Shown here: piece by piece, positions 47,691 to 62,300 of the stretch
Numbering within the stretch: position 1 is the first letter of the stretch
Layout of the letters: each line of letters opens with the position of its first letter
DNA from: Gerris lacustris
Lineage: Eukaryota > Arthropoda > Insecta > Hemiptera > Gerridae
Assembly: GCA_951217055.1 (NCBI GenBank)
Contig: OX578277.1
Span: 6,642,829-6,706,828, forward strand
DNA length: 64,000 bases
Reading direction: 5' to 3'
Position numbers and translations under genes: made by a program
The notes under the pieces: generated by a model
What the model was told of the DNA's origin: nothing
The model's database searches: none
The model's input: only the letters and a program-made list of their open reading frames with translations

Positions 47691-50600
47691 CTGAAAACAT
47701 AAAGAAAATTGTTATTGACCTATATTTAAAATAAAATTAAGGAAAGAGCTAAGTTTACGTTTTGACTTGGTAAAAAATTAATGAATATCTATCTTTTTCC
47801 AAATTTGGAGATGCTAACATCTAAGCCTATATTCTTGGAAGAATGACTCCTTAGGTGCCTTGGAAGAATGTCTCCTTAGTTAGATGTCTTTTGGTCTGAT
47901 TTTTCTTTTCCCCCAGGGGACTTCTAAAATAAAGTCCGAAGCAGTAAATAAGATCCAAGGTGCAACCCCGGTTTAATAATCCATCTTATAGTACTCTATC
48001 GTCGAAGCAAGCTGACAGACTCACAGAAAGTGAGCACCTTGCATAGGAGAGAAGTAACCTTAGTTCTTCAATCGGATCTTTATTGTTTAACACAACTACA
48101 TAATTTCATGTTATAACTGTTATAGATGTTAAATGTTTTTTGGCAATGAGTAACGTGAGAAAGGTAATAGTCCAGTGATTACTCCTTTCGGCTGGGAAAA
48201 ATGTTTAAGGATTAATAGTTACACTTGTAAATGTATAAAAGTAAATTAATATTAAATGTGTGAATGAATGAAATTAAATTAAGTGGAGATTAAAGAATAA
48301 AATTAAATATAAAAATTATGTGACGAGAAGAAAGAATGTGGAGAGCCAGCGTGGCCGTGTGGGTTAAACCACGTCTGCTCGGCCATCACTGAATCATGAG
48401 TGGAACGAGACGGGGTTCGATTCCTCACCGTGACGCTCTGATTTATATGGCTCACTATTGATCACATCATACTCGCTTCAGCGGTACTATGTACATATGT
48501 ATGGTGTGTGAAGTGGCTGGAACTCTCTACCGCGGGGCGTAAAAAGGGCCTAAGTGATGACTGATGACCTAATTGCAAGGTTCGAACAAGTGGTTCGTCC
48601 TACCCGTTCTAGTAGGAAGTACTAGACTACTACTATGTGACGAGAAGATCTCTAGGCCAATGCTTCTTCAGGCGACGAGGTGGGTTATCTGGAATAATTT
48701 GGGATGCAAGGAGTTTTATTGGGGTGATTGTGTAATGATTCGTGGAATGTGTGGTATCGGGATACGGATAGGTCTCGGACAAAAGGAACATTGAGATCGT
48801 TGTGGAAAGTGAGGTTGGAGACGTAGAAGGGTGCATCTGTGATTTTCCTAAGGATCTTGGATTGGATAGTTTGGATTCGACGGATGTTGGAAGGCTTGGT
48901 GCTACCCTACACTTCTTGACCATAGGTCCAAGCTGGTTTTAAGACTACATTGTAAATACGAAGTGTATTATTCAAGGTAAGATTAGACCTACGATCTAGA
49001 AGACAAAGCAGCAACTTGTATCGTCTTGAAATCTCCGTACGTTTTGTTTTTGTATGATGTTGCCAAGGGAGTCGTCTATCGACTGTGTTGGATTGAGGAA
49101 TAAGAACTTGATTAAGAATGATTGAAGGACAGGTGCTATGACGAAGAGTAAAAGTGATATGAACACTTTTCTGTTCGTTCATTCGTATCCTCCATTTCCT
49201 TAACCAAGGTTCCAGAAGGAGATGGTGGCTTTGGGTGTTATTAGATGCGGTTTGAGGGTTTTCGTGGATAGATAAGATAGCCTTGTCATCTGCAAAGATG
49301 GCAAGGACCGAGGAAGGATGTTGAGGGATGTCGTGAGTGAAAAAGGAATATAGGAGAGGTCCTAGGATACTGCCCTGAAGTACTCCAGCACTTACAGGGT
49401 AGATGGATGAAAGTGAGGATCCTAAACTTGCACGAAAATATCTATTGGTGAGAAAGGATTTAAGGATAAGGTAATATGTAAAGGGAGGGATGCCTTTGAG
49501 TTTCCAAAGCAGCCCAGCATGCCAAACCCTGTCAAAAGCTTGCGCCTCGTCCAGGAAGCTAGCTGAGCAATACCTTTTATTCTCAAGGGTGGAAGCAATG
49601 ACATCAACAATTCGATGACATTGCTGAACAATGGATTGATGAGTTTGCGAAGAAGGAGTTTTTCATGGAGTTTTCCTATCACAGGGAAAAGGCTTATAGG
49701 CCGATAGGACGAGGAAAGATGAGGAGGTTCTGAAGGTATAGGAATCATAACAATGGTGGCGAATTTCCATTGAGTTGGGAAGTGAGTAGTTCTAAGGACG
49801 GAGTTGAATATGTATGTGAGAAATAGGATACCTTTCCTTGGGAGGTGTTTAAGGATAGGAGATTTTAGAGGAGGAAGGTTTAAATTGCGTAAAGGACATC
49901 TGAGGGATTAAAGATTAAAGGCTTTAGGAGGTGGAGATAATTGTAATGGATTCGAGAGGTGTTTATTAATAAGGTTTACGTGATCTAGATCAATTATGTC
50001 AGGATGTGGGGAAAAAAGATTCTTAAGGTGTTGTGCAAAGACTCTACTTTTTCATTATCTGACTTTGCCCAAGAGTTATCGGATTTAAGGATGGGAGATA
50101 GGATGGTTTTTGGGAAAGGATTCGTCTAGTCGCATTCCAAAGTGATCTGTCTTAGTCTGTAAGTTGTAGAGTAAATTTCCTAAATTCCTAAAATTTGTCT
50201 TCCTTATAGAGTCACAATAAATTAGTTAGTTTTCTACTTACAATATTATACGTCCGTTTGTCTGATGGGTATCGAGTTGATGATGAGTATGCATTGAGCT
50301 CTAGCGCGCCTTTTTTAGTCGTATGTCTATTAGTAATGGTTAATAATGATTTATCGTCTTTTTTACAGAGAGTGGTGAAGTCACGTCCCAGATTGAAGTT
50401 TGTTTGAAGTCAGTTAGTTGTTCAACTACCTCGTCATTATCCGTTGCTGTTTTAAGAGAAATTTTAAAGTCTAAGCATTGGTCAATTAAAGTTTTTTAAA
50501 GAAGTCCCAATTAACTCGTCAGTTGAGGTTTAGGAGCAATTTTGGGAGGATTAATGTCAAGGATTTGAAGGACAAGACTATGGTCAGAGAAAAGGTCGTC

Positions 50601-53372
50601 AAGAACAGAGGCTGTTGGATGAAGTTGAGGCATAGGTGTGGAAACAAAATAATCAAGGATATCTGGAAGTTTGTTTTGGTCGGTAGGGAAATTAGTGTAT
50701 TCGACAGGAGTAAGGATTTTGTAATTGGTTGAGGATAAGGCATTAAGGAGTGTTACACCACGGGGATTGCGTGCTCGACATCCCCATTGGGGGTGTTTAG
50801 CATTATAATCTCCCCCTGCTATAAATTTAGGACCAAAGGCAGGATGGTAAAGCCAAAGATTTTCCACCTTAGGCGTAGTAATAAGGTGAGAAGAGGTTTC
50901 ATCCTGTTCCTCGCACAGCCTGATAAGGGATTGTTCCTTAGTCACCCATCCTTACAAGGGCTTAGCCCTCCACTCATAGGTTGTACATAGATTGTAAATA
51001 AAATAAGTCCAGAGAACCTCAGTATTTCTTACAGCCTTTAGCTCTCTTATTTGGTGATGAAACATGTTCCACTCTAATGATCACATTGATTGAGGTGTAA
51101 AGTGGATAATCCCTCCCCAGGTTATGGAGTTAAGAAAGAATGATATAGAATACCTTCGGAGGATGATGAAGTGTTGCTCACTGGGGAGGCTATTACTGTA
51201 GGCTTGGGCCTCGAGGCGGCTGTAGAGGGTTTTGCGGGGAGCGGTGGGGGTGTTTCTTGCTCTGCCTTCCTCGGAGGCGGTGCCGGAGCCCTATCTACCT
51301 GGCCAAACAATCAAGAAGCAATAAAGCAAAACAGTGGTTAGAATCTCTTCATGGCAGAGTGTGAATGACTTGGGGATATAGATTATAATGAACACATATT
51401 TTTTTCGTTCGCAATCCGTAAAATTGTTTTGATAAGACATTATCAATGTCAATAAGTTTTATAAAAGGAAAGGTGTAATACTGTACCTGACTTGGCCGGC
51501 CATATATCAAGCAGGTATCTGACTACAGCTATTGGGTTGTGGAAATCCAATCTGTCGTCTTGACTTGTCTCTGCGGAATGAAGAATCATAACGGGAGCGA
51601 AACACACGGCCAAACTCTGGGTTGACATCTTGTTCCGTTCAGTCTGCGAGGCGACGAGCGCTAAGTGATCCAACAGGTAGACTAGTGTTACCTGAACCAC
51701 CCGCATTAATCAAAATTCTTTTACCAAACACAGTCAAATAGATTTGTCCATAATGCATGAGAATAAACTTAATCTAAATCAAATGTTGAGGAAAGTAAAG
51801 CTAAGAAGAGATAGTTGGGTGAAGGTGAAACGTAAAAGGTTGGAATGAGCAGTGTAAACCAAGAGCAAAACCTTCACTTTAAAAAGTTACTCAAATTTTG
51901 GTGACTATAGGTAGGGCAAAACACAACGTATCTACTTATCAATCGATTGTGTATTTAATAATTTAATCTTATAACGTACTGCGTACGTCTTATATTGTAC
52001 GTACGTTATAGCGTACTTAGTATTTTGACCTTGTTCGTATCTATTTGCTTAAGCGTTTTGTTATAGACCACAGGAAAATGCTATGGCGATCTCCACCCTG
52101 ATGCACCTTCAGGTTCATCATTCTAATGAGGCCAATGTCTTCCTCTTCATCATCCTCCATGTACTTGGACTATAGTATCTTACTCCATGTACTAGATAGT
52201 GCAGTATCTTATTTTGTAATAATATTAAAGTATAACTCCGATTGTCTGGACTAATTGAGTCCGGGTAATGATGTCTGTAGTGGCATAATTTACAGTCAGC
52301 CAGTCTAACATACAGCCCACGGATTTTATGTATATCCTGGGGAAGATTTAGTGTCTTAAAGGATGTAAAGTCAAAAGTTTCGGTTCTACAACTTGAGACT
52401 GCTTTAGGAGTGCTGAGCATTGGAGTTTGAACTCAAAGTAGCAACAATTTACTGCAGTTGTTTTAGCATCGATAAATATGCTTTCCAGTGGAAGAAGCGA
52501 ATCTTTAAGACACTTCAAGTCTACCCAGGAAACCCTACATTAGAATCTTGTCCTTACAGGGTTTCCTTCTTTATTCTGTTCTCTTTACCAATCTTACAAC
52601 AAACATTGATGCTTACTCTGTTTACAGGAGGTAGACAGTCTAATATGGAGAAGATGAGTGAAGCATTTCCCTGAGGATCATCAGGTAGACAGACGGAAAC
52701 CGCATCCTGAAGCATCTGATACAGACATTTCGTTACAAGCGGCTCCGGCAGCTCTCTCAGGTAATCCTTTAATACACCTGTAATCAATCAATAATTATTA
52801 TTTTTAACAAGTTTCTTGATTCGATTCCATGATAGGTGGGACATGTTCCTTCTTTAATCAAATCAATTATTGTTGAATTACTTGGTGTGGAACAAATTTC
52901 CAAATTAAGGTTGGATTCCTTGTAAGTTAAGACATAAGATGTGTAAAGTGACTGATACCTCAATCTAGTAGTAATAATCTAGCACTGTTCTACCTGGGAC
53001 CAAAGTACAAATACCTTTTTGGATTGGATTATTAGAGAAATTATAAATGTTCCACACAAATGATCACATAGACAGATGAGTAAAGAGTAAAGTATTAGAT
53101 AAACTGTAACATCTCGCAAATAGTATGCAGGCTGTAAAGTAACTGAACCTTTTATCTTGTGCTCTCCAATAATGTTTTACTTTTACCACTTAAGCCTTGT
53201 TCAATTTGTGGTATTGCCTGACCATAGGTCAATAGAGTGAGTGAGTCTAGGTTGTTTACATTTGAGTGGGAGGAAGTGTGTAGCCTGCCCCCTCCCCCCT
53301 TTTTCTAGTTCAGTTGGGAAAGAGATCTCTACCGGTCCACATGATCTCTCTTTCACATAATCTCTCTCTCAC

Positions 53373-53411
<39 letters not shown>

Positions 53412-56400
53412 TCATCTCATTCACCTCACTCAGATCATCTCTGCACCTCAAGAAAATCATCACCACCATCTCTGCTGAGAGGGCCCTCTCCTCACCACCT
53501 TCACTCAACATTATCACCAGGTACCCTCTTCATTTCACCACTTTATTATTCTAAGTTTCCCTACAGTCCATTTTACCATACCACATTAGTGGTCCTTGAG
53601 GGCCGTATAAAACTAATTCTAATTGTGTTTTCTTCTAATTCTTCTCCATTTTTTTATCTGTCAAAAAAAAAAAAAATTCCAATTCATTTTAATCTAGGTT
53701 GGCTAGAAAGAACTTATTTGCAGAGATTGGGTTGAATCTTTTACCAAGATAGTTGGACTCTTGTACTGTTATGGGGTTTTGTGCATAGGGTTGCATACTA
53801 CCTTTATCTCATTAATCCTGTAGAATTTGTTGCAATCTCTTTGGACTCTGCTCTTATTAAACTGTTTTTTCTCAATTAAAATTCTTTTCCTTTTATCTTT
53901 ATTTTTAATGAATGATTCTAATTCAAAAACATTAAAACTTAATTTCTCTTGATTTATTGATCTTAGAGAATTTTTTCTTTTTTCTTTTCATGTATCTCAT
54001 TTTTCTCTTTCATTAGAGTCCTCACATGCCCTATCTATTTTTATTTTTTTTCATAACTTATTTTTAGTAAAAAATAAATTTATTTTTCCCCCAAATTAAT
54101 TTTAATTTTAATTTTATTTCTCTGGCCTATCTTAATAACTCAAAATGCCCAATCCACCATCTGGTGCTGATCAACAAACTAGCACCTCTACCGAAGAAAA
54201 TAGAATTAAGATAGTGCAAAAGAAAATAGAAACTTTGTTTTTGCGTCTTCAGCAAACTTTTGATTTAATCCCTCAGTTATCTGATCCTAAGGTAATGAGT
54301 ACTTTTAAAGCTCGATTTTCTAGACTTGAATTAACTCGAAAAGAATTTTCAGAACTTCTTGATGAAAAAAATGAGTTGGAACTCATGGTGAATCCTAAAT
54401 CAGAACCTAACTATCAATTGCTCTCATCGTTTGATGACCTCTATGATGCTGCTTTTGAAGCTTACTCTAAGCAAGTGACTATTGAAAACTTAAGCTCTAA
54501 GGAGCCTATTCCATCTACTTCAAGAATCTCTCCTCAAGGAGTTAATTATCCACCTCTTCCAAAAATTTCTTTAAAACATTTTGATGGATCTTTGGGAGAG
54601 TGGGCCTCTTTTTATAGTTTATATTCCAGCCTTGTTCACAATAATCAGTCGTTATCAGATGTTCAAAAATTCTTATATTTACAATCTTGCTTAACTAAAG
54701 AACCTCTTTCACTCATTAAACACCTCTCCCCCACAGACTCAAATTATAAGGTTGCCTTAAATATTCTTCTAAACAGATATCAGTCCAAACGACATTTAGC
54801 GGTGTATCATGTTGAAAAGTTACTGAGTTTACCTCAAATTCATGCTGAGTCGTATACAAAACTCCGATCGTTTTATGAACTACTTTCCGAGAATTATTCG
54901 GCTCTAGAAGCCTTGAATATTTCTAATTTGGCGGAATTCATTATTTTTCAAATAGCTTTCCGTCACCTGGATGAAAATACTCGTAGGCTTTTTGAAACTC
55001 AGTTCAATGACAGAAACAAACCTAGTGACACTTCAGTTTTGATAAACCTCGGTCCCTCTGATAAAGTCCCTCAATTTAAAGAACTCCTTGAATTTTTAGG
55101 AAATCATTGTAAGATACTTGAAAGTGCTAATGTATCTGTCAACAAACCAAACAACCTTAGAAATATTTCTCAGAAAAATAATCCTACCTTTCATCCAAGA
55201 ATTCAGCGTACGCATTTGGCAACTGCCTCACATCCTCCAAGTAAGTTCACTCCCCGATCTGCCACCTCTTTAAATCATAGCAAATACCAACCCTCTTTTA
55301 GTCGGCAAGTTCCAGAAAAGCAAATCAGTAATTGTGTTGCATGCTCTGGATACCACTCTATTTACAAATGTCCGCAGATTGTATCATTGTCTCCGGAACA
55401 ACGAGCCCAGAAAATAATCTCTCTTGGACGGTGTATGAACTGCCTCGGCAATCATATTCTGTCACAATGTAAATCTTCTAATAAATGTTTCCAGTGTGGC
55501 TCATCATTTCACCATTCTTTACTTCACACTGTTGAACCTCTTCCAACTTCTTTAATTTCTAATTCAACTCCTTCTGCCTCTAACGAAGCTAATAACTCTG
55601 TTCAAACTCTCTTTTCTGATCTAGCCTCTCCCCCCTCTACTGTACTATTAGGAACTGCATTAGTCCATATACAGGATTCAGTTGGTGGATTCATTGATGC
55701 CCGGGTTTTGATCGATTCAGGAGCTCAGGCATCCTTTCTTACCACGAGTTTCTTTGCTCGACTCGGATTAACAAAACGCAAATCTGAAATTTCAGTCTCA
55801 GGCCTTGGACGTACTGCGGTATCTCTTCCTAGAGGCATGGCGAAAGTAGTTATTAAACCCCGAATATCTGTTGGTCCCCTGTTAACTACAGAGGTTATCA
55901 TAATGGAACGCCTTACGGGTAAGTTACCTTCTGCCTCTCTCCCGGATAGAATTAAACAACACTTCAGCGATCTAACTCTGGCAGATCCAACTTTCTCAAC
56001 GCCTTCTTATATAGATGGTATACTAGGTGCCGAACTGTTTCCTTATATCTATGATGGTTCTTCACGTTCTACTGGTCCAGGTCAACCTACTGCTACGAGT
56101 AGTATCTTTGGCTGGGTCATTACCGGAACAGTACCTCACATACCTGAAGTTTCAATTTTCTCTGCTGAGGTCTCTTTAGAAGACTCTCTGCGACAGTTCT
56201 GGAAAACTGAAGAAGCCCCTCAAATATCGATAGACTCACTTAAAAATCCTGAAGACGTTGAGAGTGAACAACTGTTTTTGACTTGGCATCAGCGTGACCA
56301 CAGTGGTCAATATTATGTTCCGCTGCTGCTTCGAGATAATTATACTCAATTAGGTAACTCATTTGATAGAGCTTTACAATGTTTTCTTTCCCTAGAACGT

Positions 56401-59305
56401 CGTCTTGAACGTAATCCAGATTTAAAATCAAATTACCATGCTTTTATAAAAGAGTATTTAGAGCTAGGGCATATGACTGTTGCTCAGAGTCATACTCCCG
56501 GAGCAGTATACATTCCTCATCATGCAGTTTTAAACTCTTCTAGTTCCACAACAAAACTTCGAGTCGTGTTCAATGGCTCCTCTAAAACTGATTCTGGTCT
56601 GTCTCTTAATGATGTTTTATTAACTGGACCTAAACTTCAAGCTGACATCACAACTATCATATTTCGGTTTCGACTTCATCTAATAGTGTTTATTGCTGAT
56701 GTTTGTAAGATGTTTCGAGCTATCCGTATCCTTAATGATGAAACTAAATTTCAGCGAATACTCTGGAGGTTCTCACCTGATGAACCAATTACAGAATTTG
56801 AACTTCTCACAGTGACATATGGTCTAAGATCCTCACCGTTTCTAGCTGGTCGCTCACTTCGTCAATTGGCAAAGGACGAAGGTGGACCCTTTCCTCGGGC
56901 TGCTCGGATTATCTCTGATGAAACCTACGTTGACGATGTTTTTTCTGGTGCCGATACTTTAGACGAAGCTCTTTGTATTCAACAAGAAATAATTAATCTT
57001 CTTTCTTTGGGAGGTTTCAAGCTAAGGAAGTGGAGCAGCAATCACTCGGTACTCTTACAACATGTTCCCTCTGAAGACCTTGAAACTCCCCTTACTTTTG
57101 ATTCCGACGACAATGTGAAAACTAAGGTTTTAGGACTCCAATGGTCCCCTACTACAGATTGTTTTTCATATAAAATAATTTCACCAAATTTGAGCTTTAC
57201 TAAGAGAGCAATCCTTTCTGAGATATCTAAACTCTTCGATCCTCTTGGGTGGTTATCCCCCGTTACTTTCTTTGCCAAACACCTCATTCAACAACTTTGG
57301 TTGATTGGCGTTGAGTGGGATGAAGAAATCCCTTATGAAAGGCAACAAATTTGGAAAACCTTTGTCACTCATCTGCCATGCCTCACTCAAATTAGCATTC
57401 CTCGTATTATCAAACCTAACCCTACTAATACCTTCACCTTAGTTGGATTTGCGGATGCCAGCGAAAAAGGTTTTGCAGCTGTAGTATATCTTCATTCATT
57501 CTGCAAGACAAGTGGCTCGTCATATGTTTCTATACTTCTCGGAAAATCTCGTGTGGCACCTCTTCAAACCCTTACGATACCTCGTTTAGAACTGTGTGGT
57601 GCAGTTCTTTTAACTAAACTTTTAGACTTTTCTCGATCGACTCTATGTTCTTCGATTCTAATAACTCGGACTTTAGCCTTTTCTGACTCTGCTACAGTGT
57701 TATCATGGATTCGTACGCCACCTCACATGTTAAAAATCTATGTTGCTAACAGGGTTGTCAACATTCTTGAAACTACCAATCCATCAGACTGGTACCATGT
57801 CTCAACAACTGAAAACCCTGCAGACTGCGCAAGCAGAGGAGTTCCACCTGATAAGATTGTGGACCATCCTTTGTGGTTCAGTGGCCCATCTTGGCTTCAA
57901 GAACCTGTTGAAAAATGGCCTCTAAATTCTTCTATCACCCCAACTAGTGAGTTTCTTGAAATGCGATCTGATAGCTGTTCATTGTCCTATACTGTTGTAG
58001 CAACTTCAGAAAATATATGTTGTGCATTGTTAACTCGGTTCTCTAACTTCATCAGGTTAAAGAGGGTCGTAGCCTGGATATTAAGAGCTATACACAACTT
58101 CCAACTACCATCGTCTAAAATAAAGGGACCTTTAACAACTACAGAGTTAAGTGGGGCTCTGCACCTACTTATCAAAATAGAACAACAAATACATTTCAAG
58201 AATGACATACAACGCCTTCAATGCAAAGAAAGCCCTTCTTCACGTCTTCGCAGCCTCTCCCCGTTCCTCGATTCTTCTAACCTTTTAAGGGTGGGGGGAC
58301 GGATCTGTCATTCCAACCTCTCATTTGACAACCGTCACCCCTTGTTATTGGATAAATCTTGCCATTTATCTAAACTCTTAGTTGATTATTTCCATTTGTG
58401 TTATTTACATGTAGGGCCTCGTACTCTACACTCGATTCTAATGCGATCCTTCTGGATAATTTCTGCACGGCAACTAATACGTTCCCGCCTCAGCAAGTGT
58501 CTTCCCTGTTTTAAAATGCGGACTTCAATACTTCAGCCACTGATGGGCTCTCTACCACCGTCTCGTGTCCAACAAGCAAGACCATTTCTAAAAGTAGGCA
58601 CTGATTTTGGAGGTCCTTTTGTGATGAAAGAGAGTCGGCTCAGGAATGCCAAAACTACAAAAGTGTACCTATGTCTGTTTATTTGTTTTACAACTAAGGC
58701 GGTACACCTTGAAGTTGTATCTGATCTTTCGACTGAGGCTTTTCTTGCAGCCTTTCTGTTGGAAGCTCGGCAGAATTGTTGCTGTTCATCCAGGCTCTGA
58801 TGGTACGGTTAGGGTAGTAACCGTGCGTACTTCTCAGGGAGAGTTCCAACGCCCAGTTGTTAAGTTGGCTCCCCTTCCTGAACTTTAACAACCCATTTAA
58901 TTTTTTTTCCCAACTTCAAGTATATCTTTCTTTTCACTTTTTTCATTTTTTTTTTCTCAGCACTCAAGTCAAGTGCCTTCTATTTTCTAAGCAACAGTGC
59001 TGTTTTATTTTTTTTTATTAGAAGTCTAATTCAGACCACTTTTTGGTTTCTTTTTTCTCATTTTCAATTTCATTTTTCCGTTTTTCGGTAGTATGCCACT
59101 TCATGAAACCACTGGTTTCGGTGGGGGATATGTTCAATTTGTGGTATTGCCTGACCATAGGTCAATAGAGTGAGTGAGTCTAGGTTGTTTACATTTGAGT
59201 GGGAGGAAGTGTGTAGCCTGCCCCCTCCCCCCTTTTTCTAGTTCAGTTGGGAAAGAGATCTCTACCGGTCCACATGATCTCTCTTTCACATAATCTCTCT
59301 CTCAC

Positions 59306-59352
<47 letters not shown>

Positions 59353-62300
59353 TCATCTCATTCACCTCACTCAGATCATCTCTGCACCTCAAGAAAATCA
59401 TCACCACCATCTCTGCTGAGAGGGCCCTCTCCTCACCACCTTCACTCAACATTATCACCAGGTACCCTCTTCATTTCACCACTTTATTATTCTAAGTTTC
59501 CCTACAGTCCATTTTACCATACCACAAGCCTTATTGAAATGTTTTTATTGAAATTTGATAATAATACTCTCAGACGATGTCTCAGTTGTTTTTTTATTCT
59601 CCTCGAAATATGCATAGTCGTAAAGTCAATGATTTCCTTTATTACATGTGTTCAGTTCATAAATAAATTATTCTATTAATTTCATGTACCAAGTAGTTGT
59701 TGGGTATTTGTTTATTTATTGTATTGTGTGTTGTAGTTTTATTATTATATTATATTCTGACACCGGATTATTGCTGTTATCAAATTAATAAGTGTAAGAA
59801 GTTTGGTTAATAATTACCAGTAATGACATTAATATCAGGAACATTATCTGGGGATAAGTCGACTGTTCTCGGATTCCTCTCAAACGCTTCCCTTAGTATT
59901 CGTTTCTTGGTAGCTGATCCGCATAGCCTGTATAAACCTGAACATTACAGAAATGCTAATAATTTCTAAGATTGCACATGATGTTTAGGACTTAGTGAGG
60001 AATTTTAATGGAATTTCTAAGTCTAAAGGGAGAGAGTTAAGTCTAGATGGAAGTTGAAAGAAGGTGGGGTGGTTAGGTTGGTTGAATATATGAATGTACA
60101 TAGAAAAATTGTAACCATTACTAAGATTACTCATAATATTTAGGACTGAGTGAGGAATGTCAATGGAATAAATGAGTCTAAAGGACGGAGTAGAAAAATA
60201 GGAAAGTGGAAGGAGGTAGGGGCATCAGAGGGAGACAAAGATCTAAGACAATAGAAATTTTTGGGGTTTAGTTTACATACAGGGTGACTAAACTGAGAAA
60301 GGTAAATAGTAAGTACCGATAGAATTAACTCTTTGTGGCGCAACAGACCGCAGAAGGGTTTGGCCTACAAAAGAGCTTATACATCCATATATTTATGTAA
60401 TGAATGGCATGAGGTTTGATCCAACCAAGCAGTGTACCGTCCGCGGGATCGTCAAGGGTATGCGCAATGGATAAAAGCCATTCTAACCCGACTTGTCACA
60501 GTGTTTCGTACTGCCCTCCAAACTGTTCTAACCCGCGCAGGGATTGTTTGTGAACAGTCCCAACGATCCTCTGACAATACCAAGTACTGGTTTGTATGAC
60601 ATGCGCAGTTATGTCAATCGACACACATGTCAACAGGAAGGTTCCCTAAAAGGTTTCCTTAATGTTTCCTGAATGTTTTAAATACGGTGCGAATTATAGT
60701 CCTAACCCCGTTCCAACCTGACATGATTTTATTACAGTACAATGTTAGCGGATGCGCATCAACCTTTCCTAAACGATTCCCGAACTATCCGCGGAACGAT
60801 ACCAAGGATGGTACGAATAAGGGGGTTGATTATTGTAGAATGCTCAAATTTTGTTCTTACCTATGATGTCAAGTCCTCTCCTCTCGACTTCTTCCACACA
60901 TCGTCTGACTATAAGAGGTGGTGAAGGTAGTGCGTCACCAGGAACTGATTCTCTGCTGACGACGGTTTCCAGTTCTAATCCGAACACGCCTCCGGACAGT
61001 GGCTTCCCTCTTGGTACGATAGGTTGTCGAGGTTTCCTTAAAAAGGTTTGTCTCGGCGTCGTGTGATGAAGTCTAAGGTAAAGCGTTCCTCTGGGTTCGA
61101 CTTTGACGGCGAGCTGATGAACAGCTGACTCGCCGAGAAGTCCTCCAAGTTCAACTGAGCCCTGGGTAAGCAACACAATAATTAAGACGACATATAAAAA
61201 TAAATACCTCTACTAAGAATTGAACCTGAGATATTATCCGAACATACTTAAATTGTTCTGCAATAAATAGTGGTACTTACTTTGTAGCAGAGCTTATGCC
61301 TATACTGTGGATCCCATGAGTAAATGAGGAAGTCTAACTCTCGATTTGAGACCAAATCTAATTCGAAAGTTTCATCCCAGTCAAAGACTAGATCCGCTGT
61401 TCTCACCACTGTACGAGCTTTATGAACACCGTCACATTCAAGTACGCAGTACAAGTCTCGAACCTAAATCGAACAAAGAATAATTGTAAATAATTTGTAT
61501 TATAATATGTCCTTCTGTTGATAATTATAGCTGAAACTGATCTAGCGCTTTTCAGTTCCGTCATGTCATATAATGTATGTCCTTCATACAATCAATGGTG
61601 TAAGAGTTCTTAGAATTTGCAAGTCCATCAATTTGAAGAGATTACCTGTGGCTGAGAAGTAGGTCCAGCATGCTGTGAAGACGCAGTAGCTCTAAGACCA
61701 CGTCCACTAAGAAGGTGCAGCCAAAGAAGACCACTGACTTCGCATCCTTCTCCTCTTCTTCCGCCCACACTAGCTCCACTCGTCTGCTGCTTATATTTAA
61801 GGAACTCTGAAATAAAACATTATCTCATTATTGCTTAAGAATGAAGAAAGACGAACAAAAAACAAAAAATAAATAATAAAAAAACAGTCTACCACTCCAA
61901 ACCGAGCAATAAGTATTTTTATTTTCCAAGGATATACTCTAATCCCAGTGATGATTTACATTTTAGGATAATTTCATAGTGAAACAGGTGTGTCATCATT
62001 TATCGCAGAAACAGCGTGTCACATAGTTGGACAATTCATACGTCATTGAACGTACATGTATATCAATTCATTACAGATCAATCTGCTATTTTTTCTGAAA
62101 GAGAAGTGATCTTGAGTGGGCGATTGAGAGAGAAAGGGAGGGAGAGGGGAAACTTTCTGTGGTGCCCCAATGAGACACACAAAAGAAATAATGATATCAT
62201 GTTTTACTATGTTTTGCACCATTTAACTATGTTCATTTGATTTTCAAGGATCTTGTCTGATTAGTAGGTATTAATTCCATTCTTCAATCTGATTTATCCC

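Larger units (their letters stand above)
53198..59526 (+). mobile_element. BEL/Pao LTR retrotransposon with integrase deletion
   Basis: 6.33 kb in the 7-kb RhoGAP100F intron, antisense to the gene. LTRs at 53198-53585 (388 bp) and 59131-59526 (396 bp) both start TGTTCAATTTGTGG and end TACCACA; the visible difference is the length of the CT microsatellite. The target duplication is AGCCT on both sides. After the left LTR, TTAG then TGGTCCTTGAGGGCC is the primer-binding site; GGTTTCGGTGGGGGA precedes the right LTR. One polyprotein frame (54145-58800) has BEL/Pao domains but the integrase core is cut by a deletion, so the copy cannot mobilise itself. Confidence 0.95.

Noticed and set aside
51295..51299. 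Alternative acceptor CCAG for the proline-rich exon
   Set aside because: With the preceding donor at 51487 it would introduce an in-frame stop; the acceptor four bases downstream keeps the frame.
52118..52420. 100-codon minus-strand frame in RhoGAP100F intron
   Set aside because: Does not continue the RhoGAP sequence; the flanking exons splice in frame without it.
59247..59495. 82-codon frame with Leu-Ser repeats
   Set aside because: Reading of the CT microsatellite in the BEL/Pao 3' LTR.
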